DNA of 9,941 nucleotides from Methanobacterium sp. PtaU1.Bin097 (GTDB lineage: Archaea > Methanobacteriota > Methanobacteria > Methanobacteriales > Methanobacteriaceae), in NCBI GenBank assembly GCA_002067325.1, contig MVQY01000100.1, positions 1 to 9,941 of the forward strand, given 5' to 3'. Below the pieces are notes generated by a model. That model did no database searches. It was not told the origin of the DNA and worked only from the letters and a program-made list of their open reading frames with translations. Position numbers and translations under genes: made by a program. Position 1 is the stretch's first letter, and every line of letters begins with the position of its first letter. This document shows positions 1-5,797 of this stretch, one piece after another.

Positions 1-1348
1 GAACAAACGATTATTCGGAACATTTGGCGTAAGAAGAAGGGCTAACGAAGCTTTAACACCTGAATTTGCTTCTAAACTGGCAGCTGCCTATGGTACCCTG
101 GTGAAGGGACAGGTTGCCGTGGGTGGGGACACCAGAACATCCACTCCCATGATTAAACATGCCGTGCTATCTGGGCTGCTCTCTTCAGGCTGTCACGTTA
201 TAGATCTGGGAATTTTACCTACACCAACTGTTCAATATGCAGTTAGAAATTATTATGACGGCGGAGTAATCATCACCGCTTCCCACAACCCACCCCATGA
301 CAACGGTATCAAGTTCGTGGACGCAGATGGAATTGGGATACCCGATGATATGGAGGAGAAGATAGAGGATATGTTCTTTGATGAAAATCCCGACCGTGTA
401 CCATGGGATGAAATCTCTGAGGTGGAAACTTCCGACATAATCGATGAGTACATAGAGAACGTGATAAACCGTGTGGACGCTGATGCCATTAAGGATGCTG
501 GATTGAAGGTAGTGGTGGATTGTGGAAGTGGAGCGGCCTGTTTCACCACGCCCTATCTGCTGAGGAAACTGGGATGTCAGGTTACGACCATGAACTGTCA
601 GCCAGATGGCTTCTTCCCTGGTAGAAATCCGGAGCCCACCGAGGATAACCTGCAGGACCTGATAAATGCCGTGAAAAATCTAGGAGCGGATCTGGGAATA
701 GCCCATGACGGCGATGCAGACCGGACCATATGTATAGATGAAAATGGAGCTTTCGTTTTCGGTGATAAAACATTTGCCCTGGTTGAAAAGTACATGCTCA
801 AGGAAAATAAGGGAGGCCTTATCGTCACCACCGTGGCCACTTCACAGGCAATCTATGATATAGCCGAAGAGTACGGTGGCGAAGTTATAGCAACCCGGGT
901 AGGCGATCTCCTGGTTGCCAGGGCACTCAAAGAAAATGACGGACTCTTCGGGGGGGAAGAAAACGGCGGACTCATATTCCCTGATTTCGTATACGGACGT
1001 GATGCTGCCCTTTCCACAGCTAAGATCGTGGAAATTATGGCCAAGGAGAAAAAACCACTTTCCAAGCTCATAGATGAACTTCCTTCCTACCGGTCAGAGA
1101 AGAGAAAGGTGGAATGTCCAGATGAACTTAAAGGGGAAGTAATGGAGAAAATAGCGGAAGTCACCTGTGAATTTGAAGTGGACACCACCGATGGGGTAAA
1201 AATCCTAACCGAGGAAGGCTGGGTTATAATAAGGCCTTCCGGAACTGAACCTATATTTAGGTGCTTTGCAGAGGCTAAAACGGAAGAAGATGCCAAGAAA
1301 ATGGCTGAATGGGGTATTAAGCTTGTTTTGGAGCAGTTGAAATCTTAA
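1..1348 (+). CDS. glmM: Phosphoglucosamine mutase, archaeal GlmM type (5' end just outside window)
   Basis: The enzyme converts glucosamine-6-phosphate to glucosamine-1-phosphate in the cytoplasm, on the route to UDP-N-acetylglucosamine for pseudomurein and glycans. The frame is open from base 2, giving 448 visible residues, close to the usual archaeal length of about 450. It begins NKRLFGTFGVRR, the typical N-terminus; base 1 is g, so the start ATG probably lies just outside the window. Numbering from base 2, I see the phosphoserine loop TASHNP (Ser94), the metal loop DGDADR (236-241), the sugar-binding loop with GEENGG (from about 318) and the phosphate-binding loop RPSGTEP (411-417), so all four active-site elements are intact. 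A start at the internal ATG (101) would discard the conserved N-terminus. Phosphomannomutase is the main alternative, as the families are hard to separate by eye. Confidence 0.9.
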   Translation, partial: NKRLFGTFGVRRRANEALTPEFASKLAAAYGTLVKGQVAVGGDTRTSTPMIKHAVLSGLLSSGCHVIDLGILPTPTVQYAVRNYYDGGVIITASHNPPHDNGIKFVDADGIGIPDDMEEKIEDMFFDENPDRVPWDEISEVETSDIIDEYIENVINRVDADAIKDAGLKVVVDCGSGAACFTTPYLLRKLGCQVTTMNCQPDGFFPGRNPEPTEDNLQDLINAVKNLGADLGIAHDGDADRTICIDENGAFVFGDKTFALVEKYMLKENKGGLIVTTVATSQAIYDIAEEYGGEVIATRVGDLLVARALKENDGLFGGEENGGLIFPDFVYGRDAALSTAKIVEIMAKEKKPLSKLIDELPSYRSEKRKVECPDELKGEVMEKIAEVTCEFEVDTTDGVKILTEEGWVIIRPSGTEPIFRCFAEAKTEEDAKKMAEWGIKLVLEQLKS

Positions 1349-1368
1349 TTCTTTATTTATTTTTCAAT
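1349..1368 (+). terminator. Possible oligo-T terminator after glmM
   Basis: A pyrimidine-rich run with several T tracts (tctttatttatttttc) directly follows the glmM stop codon. Archaeal transcription often ends at such tracts without a hairpin. The same AT-rich stretch could instead hold the promoter of the small gene at 1399. Confidence 0.35.
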
Positions 1369-1398
1369 TTCAAACATTTACAATTAAAGGTCAATTCA

Positions 1399-1554
1399 AT
1401 GAAAATAAAATATTTCTATACAATTATAGCATGTTTAGCATTGGTTGGTTTATTACTATATTATTTGGCGAATCCTAAATCCTCATTAGTCTTTATAGTT
1501 ATTTGTATTTGCGTAATATTGATTATACTGGGTTTGATCGTAAAAATCAAGTAA
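1399..1554 (+). CDS. Small two-helix membrane protein, 51 residues
   Basis: ATG at 1399 opens a 51-codon frame ending in TAA at 1552-1554. AAAGGT at 1386-1391 sits seven bases before the ATG and makes a good ribosome binding site. The protein begins MKIKYFY, then has a hydrophobic segment (about residues 6-23), a short polar turn (ANPKSS, 24-29), a second very hydrophobic segment rich in Ile and Val (30-48) and a basic tail KIK. This predicts a helical hairpin with both ends in the cytoplasm, by the positive-inside rule. I do not recognise a family, and no function is claimed. The gene lies 50 bp after glmM and converges on the next minus-strand gene. It is AT-rich like its surroundings, but ribosome binding site, hydrophobic periodicity and flanking charges together argue for a real gene. 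Confidence 0.6.
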   Translation: MKIKYFYTIIACLALVGLLLYYLANPKSSLVFIVICICVILIILGLIVKIK

Positions 1555-1636
1555 AAATAGAATTAATTAATAATAACACAACACCAGACAAGATATAATA
1601 ATTCAGGCTTATATTCGGCCGAGTTAAAAATCTAAA

Positions 1637-1915
1637 TCATCTTTCATCGTAGAAACCGTAAAACTGGGAACAGTAATCGCACATGGGGAATTTACCGTAC
1701 TTGTAGTGGCTGCAGTCGTCCTTGTTCATATCGAATTTCTGGAGGCAGAAGTAGCAGGTTTCTATCTTTTCTGGTTTGTCTTTTGATTTGTCATTAGTTC
1801 CTTCTGTTTTATCGTTAATTTCTGATTTGTCATTAGTTTCATCGGTTCGATCTACCTTCTCTTTTACTTGTGTGGTAGATTTTACCGTACTGTCCTTATT
1901 ATTTATTTTAAACAC
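1637..1915 (-). CDS. Small cysteine-rich, probably zinc-binding protein
   Basis: This 92-residue protein has two parts. Residues 1-52 are hydrophilic and low-complexity, rich in Lys, Asp, Thr, Ser and Asn, with TNDKS repeated at 27-31 and 40-44; this region is probably disordered. Residues 53-92 form a compact cysteine-rich domain: C54-x2-C57, C68-x-H70, C79-x2-C82, followed by an aromatic tail (QFYGFYDER). Paired CxxC motifs with an extra Cys/His suggest one or two structural zinc sites; metal binding is inferred. I do not recognise a named family. The start is taken as GTG at 1913-1915, because no ATG, GTG or TTG lies between the upstream in-frame stop and that codon. Oddly, the only Shine-Dalgarno-like sequence (AGAGGTG) overlaps the GTG itself, so initiation may be leaderless or unusual. 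Confidence 0.65.
   Translation of the reverse strand: MFKINNKDSTVKSTTQVKEKVDRTDETNDKSEINDKTEGTNDKSKDKPEKIETCYFCLQKFDMNKDDCSHYKYGKFPMCDYCSQFYGFYDER
1784..1838 (-). repeat. In-frame 39-bp tandem duplication in the zinc-protein gene
   Basis: The 16-base word TGATTTGTCATTAGTT (plus strand) occurs exactly at 1784-1799 and 1823-1838, 39 bases apart, with a related stretch (TTTATCGTTAATT) between them. The spacing equals 13 codons and encodes the repeated TNDKS of the low-complexity N-terminal region. It looks like a slippage-type duplication that keeps the reading frame. Confidence 0.7.
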
Positions 1916-1994
1916 CTCTAAAAGAAATGGAGTTGACTGACTTTACATTTAATCAGGTGTTCTTTAAATAATTTAGCATTGAATTTAAAATTTA

Positions 1995-2014
1995 AAAATA
2001 GGTTAAAAAAGGGG
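1995..2014 (-). terminator. Oligo-T terminator after the 106-residue protein gene
   Basis: Read on the minus strand, the sequence after the stop codon at 2025 runs CCCC, then TTTTTT, then AACC followed by TATTTTT. Consecutive T tracts of this kind are typical archaeal transcription stops. It lies between this gene and the next minus-strand gene, suggesting separate transcription. Confidence 0.45.
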
Positions 2015-2024
2015 ATGAAAAATT

Positions 2025-2345
2025 TTATAAAAATTCACGCTTCAGCTGCAGAGTGACGCTCATCTCCTGCACTCCATCTTCCACGTCCTTTATGGGGGAA
2101 ATCCCTCGGAAAGTGTATTCCACTGCACCTGCATCGGCTATTTCAAGAAAAACTGGTTCTAATTCATGTAAATCGTCGAAGTAGTTGTGGATGTTGGTGA
2201 TATCTGCTACTGGGGCTACAAAGGATACTATGAGTGCATTTTCCCTCTTATTTTGCAGGGTGATGAATTCTTCACTTATTTCCAGCAACTTCTTATCTTT
2301 CTCTTTACTCCCGGTACCTCTTCTAAATACGAAATTATCTGCCAT
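2025..2345 (-). CDS. Conserved-looking hypothetical protein, 106 residues
   Basis: I do not recognise this protein. It is soluble and acidic, contains no cysteine or tryptophan, and has no signal peptide or membrane segment. Visible pattern: a basic start (FVFRRGTGSKEKDKK), a likely amphipathic helix (about 18-34), a hydrophobic strand ending in proline (ALIVSFVAP, 37-45), a second helix (48-62), then strand-like stretches PVFLEIAD and VEYTFRGI and a final alternating strand (MSVTLQLKREFL). This suggests a small alpha-beta domain. The ATG at 2343-2345 is preceded by GAGGG at six bases, so the start is well supported. Its upstream neighbour on the same strand is the adenosine-specific kinase gene, 117 bp away with a T-rich stretch between, so co-transcription is uncertain. 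The coherent secondary structure and clean ribosome binding site make it very likely a real gene. Confidence 0.75.
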   Translation of the reverse strand: MADNFVFRRGTGSKEKDKKLLEISEEFITLQNKRENALIVSFVAPVADITNIHNYFDDLHELEPVFLEIADAGAVEYTFRGISPIKDVEDGVQEMSVTLQLKREFL

Positions 2346-2384
2346 TTCAATCCCTCTAAAGATTAAAAATTCTTACAAACCTAT

Positions 2385-2392
2385 CTTATACT
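2385..2392 (-). promoter_or_regulatory. Possible TATA box for the 106-residue protein gene
   Basis: On the minus strand an AGTATAAG element lies about 40 bases before the ATG at 2345. Transcription would begin near 2363 and leave a short leader containing the GAGGG ribosome binding site. The match to an archaeal TATA box is moderate. Confidence 0.3.
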
Positions 2393-2426
2393 ATTTTGTT
2401 GTCCAGGCTTAATATTTCTTTTTGCA

Positions 2427-2446
2427 GGGAAAAAATTTAAAAGAGG
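2427..2446 (-). terminator. T-rich terminator after the adenosine-specific kinase gene
   Basis: The minus strand reads CCTCTTTT, AAA, TTTTTT, CCC about 17-36 bases after the kinase stop codon. The paired T tracts fit an archaeal oligo-T terminator and would separate this gene from the one downstream. Confidence 0.4.
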
Positions 2447-2462
2447 TTCCAGAAAGACTTGT

Positions 2463-2951
2463 TTAGAATTTATATCCGATATCTCTCAGGAACTTCTTAC
2501 GACCTTCCACGTCGTCTTCAGTTTCTACATCACCGGGACTTGATCCGTCTATTACTCCCAATATCCCTCTGCCCTGTTCTGATTTGGCGATGATAACCTG
2601 TACTGGGTTTGCTGTGGCACAGAATAGGTTCACTACTTCCGGCACGCTTTTTATCCGTTGGGTCACGTTTAGGGGGAAAGCGTTCTTCAGGTATATCAAG
2701 AAGCTATGTCCGCAGGCCATGTTCTGGATTTCACTCGCCGCCAGTTTGATGAGTTCATCATCGTTGCCGGCCCGTCTGACCAGGCAATCACCGGAAGCTT
2801 CTCCAAAGGCAAGGCCGAACTCTGCCTGTGGTACGGTGTTTACTATTGCTTCATAAAGGTCTTCCACAGTTTTTATAAAGTGACTCTGTCCCAGTATTAA
2901 ATTACAGTCTTCTGGAACTTCTAATTGGTAGGTCTTGATTTCTAAGCCCAT
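2463..2951 (-). CDS. Adenosine-specific kinase family protein
   Basis: At 162 residues this matches in length and sequence the archaeal family annotated as adenosine-specific kinase (formerly DUF355, Pfam PF04008). Its crystal structures show an oligomeric alpha-beta fold that binds adenosine nucleotides. Recognisable family segments are GQSHFIKTVEDLYEA (21-35), FGLAFGEASGDCLVR (45-59), CGHSFLIYL (80-88), NLFCATANPVQVII (108-121) and the hallmark GVIDGSSPGDVE (132-143). The physiological reaction is poorly established, so the name should be read as a family label. It appears cytoplasmic, with no signal or membrane segment. The ATG at 2949-2951 is preceded by a strong AGGAGGGA ribosome binding site (2958-2965), fixing the start. 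It is divergent from the HTH-cupin gene across 210 bp; no functional link is evident. Confidence 0.88.
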   Translation of the reverse strand: MGLEIKTYQLEVPEDCNLILGQSHFIKTVEDLYEAIVNTVPQAEFGLAFGEASGDCLVRRAGNDDELIKLAASEIQNMACGHSFLIYLKNAFPLNVTQRIKSVPEVVNLFCATANPVQVIIAKSEQGRGILGVIDGSSPGDVETEDDVEGRKKFLRDIGYKF

Positions 2952-3013
2952 TTACAGTCCCTCCTGTTGTTTATTGGGTTTTTCCAACGTCCGATTAATT
3001 GTCATTAACAATC

Positions 3014-3023
3014 ATTATATATT
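3014..3023 (-). promoter_or_regulatory. TATA box for the adenosine-specific kinase gene
   Basis: AATATATAAT on the minus strand is a good archaeal TATA element about 65 bases before the ATG. Transcription would start near 2993, leaving a leader of about 40 bases that contains the AGGAGGGA ribosome binding site. An imperfect palindrome (ATTGT, five bases, ACAAT; 2998-3012) lies between the box and the predicted start, where a repressor could bind. Confidence 0.45.
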
Positions 3024-3094
3024 AGAAATTTAAATTAATAATACATACCGATTTTTTTTATAATAAACTACAAATTGGAATTAGACTAAATTTC

Positions 3095-3145
3095 ATTAAA
3101 AATAATATTGATACTATAACAGGATTATCGAAAAATAATTGATAC
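3095..3145 (+). promoter_or_regulatory. Promoter region of the HTH-cupin / acyl-CoA synthetase operon
   Basis: Two TATA-like elements are visible: TTAAAAATA at 3095-3103, giving a start near 3124 and a leader of about 40 bases, and AAAAATAATT at 3131-3140 preceded by CG, giving a nearly leaderless transcript. The octamer ATTGATAC occurs at 3107-3114 and again at 3138-3145, 31 bp apart (about three helical turns). The copies flank the first predicted start, so they could be operator sites for the HTH protein encoded just downstream. GGTG at 3153-3156 is the likely ribosome binding site. Confidence 0.35.
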
Positions 3146-3161
3146 AGATTGTGGTGTTACC

Positions 3162-3716
3162 ATGAAGGAAAAGATGAAAGAAATTGCACAACGAATTTCA
3201 GAATTAAGGGAGTTATCTGATATTAGTCCGGAGGAAATGGCGGATTACCTGGATATTCCACTGGATGTCTATCTGGGGTATGAAAACTACACCAGTGATA
3301 TTCCAGCCAGTGACCTCTTTGAAATATCCCATAAACTCGGGGTGGATATGGGCCTGCTTTTAACTGGTGAAGAAACCAGGATGAACATATTCACCGTAAC
3401 CAGAAAAGGTAAGGGGATACGGGTGGAGAGGAGGAAACAGTACCAGTATGAAAACCTGGCTGAAAAATTCATCCACAAGAAGGCAGAAACTTTCATGGTG
3501 ACTGTGGAGCCCAGAAACGATGGGAGCAAACCATCAACCAACTCACACCCCGGGCAGGAATTCGATTATGTCCTGGAAGGAACACTGAAATTTTACATCC
3601 ACGACAACGAAATCATACTAAATGAAGGGGATTCAATATTCTTCGATTCACAATATGAGCATGCTATGGAAGCATTAAATGATAAACCAGCCAGATTTTT
3701 GGCGGTAGTACTATAA
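3162..3716 (+). CDS. HTH-XRE/cupin transcriptional regulator
   Basis: This 184-residue cytoplasmic DNA-binding protein has an N-terminal XRE-type helix-turn-helix (about 8-66, with SPEEMADYLDIPLDVYLGYE as recognition region) and a C-terminal small cupin barrel (about 108-183). The cupin keeps the core pattern H129-x3-E133, YVLEGTLKFYI, LNEGDSIFF and H167, so a metal or small ligand may bind there. Such two-domain regulators typically sense a metabolite through the cupin and control an adjacent pathway. The next gene, an acyl-CoA synthetase, starts 19 bp after the stop, so the two are almost certainly co-transcribed. Control of acyl-CoA synthetase and vor genes in response to a branched-chain acid, acyl-CoA or 2-oxoacid is a reasonable inference, but the ligand is not readable from sequence. 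The start ATG has a modest GGTG ribosome binding site. Confidence 0.88.
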   Translation: MKEKMKEIAQRISELRELSDISPEEMADYLDIPLDVYLGYENYTSDIPASDLFEISHKLGVDMGLLLTGEETRMNIFTVTRKGKGIRVERRKQYQYENLAEKFIHKKAETFMVTVEPRNDGSKPSTNSHPGQEFDYVLEGTLKFYIHDNEIILNEGDSIFFDSQYEHAMEALNDKPARFLAVVL

Positions 3717-3735
3717 AATTAACTGGGGATAAAAT

Positions 3736-5418
3736 ATGACAAATTTACTCTACTCATTTGTACCGGAAATAGAATATGAGTCTTACCAGGAATTTATAGA
3801 AAAATTCGAGATAAAAGTACCGGAAAACTTCAACTTCGCCTATGACATAGTGGATAAATATGCAGAAATCAGCCCGGATAAAACAGCCCTGGTATGGTGC
3901 AACGATTATGATAAGGAGCGTATCATAAGTTTTAAGGAACTTAAAGAATACAGTGACAAAACAGCCAATTTCTTCAAAAACTGCGGAATAAAGAAGGGAG
4001 ATAAGGTGATGCTCACCTTAAAAAGCCACTATGAATTCTGGTTCTGCATCCTGGCCCTGCATAAACTGGGGGCCATCACCATCCCCGCCACACATATGCT
4101 AAAAACCAGGGACATCGTGTACCGGATGGAAAGCGCTGGTATCAAGATGGTGGTATGCATAGCCGAAGACGGAGTTCCAGAGTACTTCGACGAAGCAGAC
4201 GAACAACTGAAGGATGTAAACCTTATTAAAGCACTGGTGGGAGATGATGAAAGACCAAACTGGATCAACTTCCGCAGTGAAATCGAGAAGGCGTCACCTG
4301 AATTTGAACGCCCCACCGGAGACCAGAAAACAGAAAATAACGAGCCTATGTTGGTATATTTTTCTTCAGGCACAACTGGCCTCCCCAAAATGGTTGAACA
4401 CGATTATATATATCCACTGGGACATATTATAACGGCTAAATACTGGCAAAATGTAAAGGAAGAGGGTCTGCACTACACTGTAGCAGACACCGGATGGGCT
4501 AAGGCCATGTGGGGACAGATCTATGGACAATGGATAGTCGGGAGCGCCGTCTTTGTGTATGACTATGAGCGCTTCGATGCAGCCCGTATGCTGGAGAAAG
4601 CATCAAAATATGGTGTCACCACCTTCTGCGCTCCACCAACCATCTACAGATTCCTCATAAAAGAAGACCTATCAAAATATGACTTTTCAACCCTGCAATA
4701 CGCCGTGACTGCAGGCGAACCCTTAAACCCGGAGGTATACAATAAATTCTACGAATTCACCGGTTTGAGATTGATGGAAGGCTTCGGCCAAACCGAACTT
4801 GTGGTATGCATAGTCAACTTCCCATGGATGGAGCCCAGGCCAGGTTCCATGGGAAAACCATCCCCAGGATACGATATAAAATTAATGGACAAAGACGGTA
4901 ACATCTGCGATGTTGGTGAAGAAGGAGAAATAGTCATTGAAACCAGCAAACAGGAACCTCCAGGACTTTTCAATGGATACTACCTTGATCCAGAGAAAAC
5001 AGCCGAAGTCTGGCATGATGATTATTACCACACCGGAGACACAGCTTGGATGGACGAAGACGGTTACTACTGGTTTGTAGGTAGAAACGATGACATCATA
5101 AAAAGTTCAGGATACCGGATCGGCCCCTTCGAAGTAGAAAGCGCAGTAATATCCCACCCCGCGGTATTAGAGTGCGCTATAACCGGTGTACCACACCCAG
5201 TAAGGGGACAGGTGGTTAAGGCCACAGTAGTGCTCACCAAAGATTACGTGGCATCTGAAGAGCTTAAACTGGAAATACAGAACCATGTCAAAAAGGTAAC
5301 CGCCCCCTACAAGTACCCACGGGTAATAGAATTCGTGGATGAACTACCCAAGACCATCAGTGGTAAGATAAGAAGGATAGAGATCAGAAGCAAAGACCAG
5401 GAAAAAACAGCTGAATAA
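3736..5418 (+). CDS. AMP-forming acyl-CoA synthetase, medium/branched-chain type
   Basis: The enzyme adenylates a carboxylic acid with ATP and transfers it to CoA, releasing AMP and pyrophosphate. All ANL-superfamily motifs are present in 560 residues: the P-loop SSGTTGLPK (210-218), GFGQTE (349-354), YHTGD (431-435), the hinge region GRNDDIIKSSGYRIGP (from 449) and PKTISGKIRR with the catalytic Lys544. The N-terminus (PENFNFAYDIVDKYA) and overall layout resemble the methanogen medium-chain synthetase characterised from Methanosarcina acetivorans, whose preferred acid is 2-methylbutyrate, rather than the longer acetyl-CoA synthetase Acs. It is soluble. The start has GGGG at 3725-3728, seven bases upstream. 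It lies 19 bp behind the HTH-cupin gene and 97 bp ahead of vorC, which suggests that it supplies branched acyl-CoA to VOR. Acetate or propionate specificity cannot be excluded. Confidence 0.9.
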   Translation: MTNLLYSFVPEIEYESYQEFIEKFEIKVPENFNFAYDIVDKYAEISPDKTALVWCNDYDKERIISFKELKEYSDKTANFFKNCGIKKGDKVMLTLKSHYEFWFCILALHKLGAITIPATHMLKTRDIVYRMESAGIKMVVCIAEDGVPEYFDEADEQLKDVNLIKALVGDDERPNWINFRSEIEKASPEFERPTGDQKTENNEPMLVYFSSGTTGLPKMVEHDYIYPLGHIITAKYWQNVKEEGLHYTVADTGWAKAMWGQIYGQWIVGSAVFVYDYERFDAARMLEKASKYGVTTFCAPPTIYRFLIKEDLSKYDFSTLQYAVTAGEPLNPEVYNKFYEFTGLRLMEGFGQTELVVCIVNFPWMEPRPGSMGKPSPGYDIKLMDKDGNICDVGEEGEIVIETSKQEPPGLFNGYYLDPEKTAEVWHDDYYHTGDTAWMDEDGYYWFVGRNDDIIKSSGYRIGPFEVESAVISHPAVLECAITGVPHPVRGQVVKATVVLTKDYVASEELKLEIQNHVKKVTAPYKYPRVIEFVDELPKTISGKIRRIEIRSKDQEKTAE

Positions 5419-5439
5419 GACGGTCTGTTAACACTAATC

Positions 5440-5458
5440 CTTCATTAATTTTTAATTT
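5440..5458 (+). terminator. Possible T-rich terminator after the acyl-CoA synthetase gene
   Basis: CTTCATTAATTTTTAATTT follows the stop codon by about 20 bases. The five-T tract could act as a weak archaeal terminator, with vor transcribed partly from its own promoter downstream. Read-through is equally possible. Confidence 0.3.
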
Positions 5459-5496
5459 AAGGAAATTCTAAAAAAAATTAAGGAAATTCTAAAAAA
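5457..5496 (+). repeat. Perfect 19-bp direct repeat, 21-bp period, before vorC
   Basis: TTAAGGAAATTCTAAAAAA occurs exactly at 5457-5475 and 5478-5496. The 21-bp period is two turns of B-DNA, so two proteins would bind on the same face. The second copy lies 20-59 bases before the vorC start codons. Either it is a pair of operator sites, possibly for the HTH-cupin protein, or each copy is a core promoter: GGAAA could serve as the TFB recognition element and TTCTAAAAAA as a poor TATA box, placing the downstream transcription start near 5516. Confidence 0.6.
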
Positions 5497-5515
5497 TTTG
5501 ATTTAATTATCTAAG

Positions 5516-5797
5516 ATGAACAACATGACAGAAGAGAAGGAAAAAAGAAGACCTTACCCTGTAATTAACAAATTGGAGTGTAAGGCGTGTGAAAGATGTA
5601 TATTAGCCTGTAAAAGGGGATCTTTAAAGATGAGTGATGATGTAAATCCCCGGGGGTACCACTACGTGGTTTTTGAGGGAGATGACTGCACAGGATGTGG
5701 GGACTGTTACTACACCTGCCCGGAACCCCTGGCTATCGAAGTTCATATACCGAAAAAAGCCGGGAAAGGCAAAACAACAACTGAGGAGGATGAGTAA
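5516..5797 (+). CDS. vorC: 2-ketoisovalerate:ferredoxin oxidoreductase, ferredoxin-like subunit VorC
   Basis: This 93-residue protein carries two complete [4Fe-4S] ligand sets: C22, C25, C28, C32 (CKACERCILAC) and C58, C61, C64, C68 (CTGCGDCYYTCP). It is the delta-type subunit passing electrons between the thiamine enzyme and soluble ferredoxin. It is directly followed by the alpha and fused beta-gamma subunits, the three-gene arrangement of VOR in Methanothermobacter. The spacing between the two cysteine clusters (33-57) is longer than in simple bacterial ferredoxins, as usual for these subunits. A Lys/Glu-rich tail follows residue 79. Two starts are possible: ATG 5516 or ATG 5525 (MTEEKEK). 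Neither has a good Shine-Dalgarno; AAGATGA before the second is a weak match, and the first would suit a leaderless transcript from the repeat-borne promoter. Confidence 0.88.
   Translation: MNNMTEEKEKRRPYPVINKLECKACERCILACKRGSLKMSDDVNPRGYHYVVFEGDDCTGCGDCYYTCPEPLAIEVHIPKKAGKGKTTTEEDE
5783..5790 (+). promoter_or_regulatory. Ribosome binding site for vorB inside the end of vorC
   Basis: GAGGAGGA lies within the last codons of vorC, seven bases before the vorB ATG at 5798, which directly abuts the vorC stop codon. This fixes the vorB start and points to coupled translation. Confidence 0.75.

Noticed and set aside
253..1296. Several minus-strand frames within glmM
   Set aside because: They are antisense shadows with serine/proline-rich, motif-free translations, while the plus frame carries all four active-site loops of the mutase.
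1615..1622. Perfect palindrome TCGGCCGA between two convergent genes
   Set aside because: Without a loop and a following T tract it is not a convincing terminator hairpin, and an 8-bp palindrome can occur by chance.
2998..3012. Inverted repeat ATTGT/ACAAT in the divergent promoter region
   Set aside because: Only five base pairs in AT-rich DNA; kept as a note under the TATA box, but too weak to call an operator separately.
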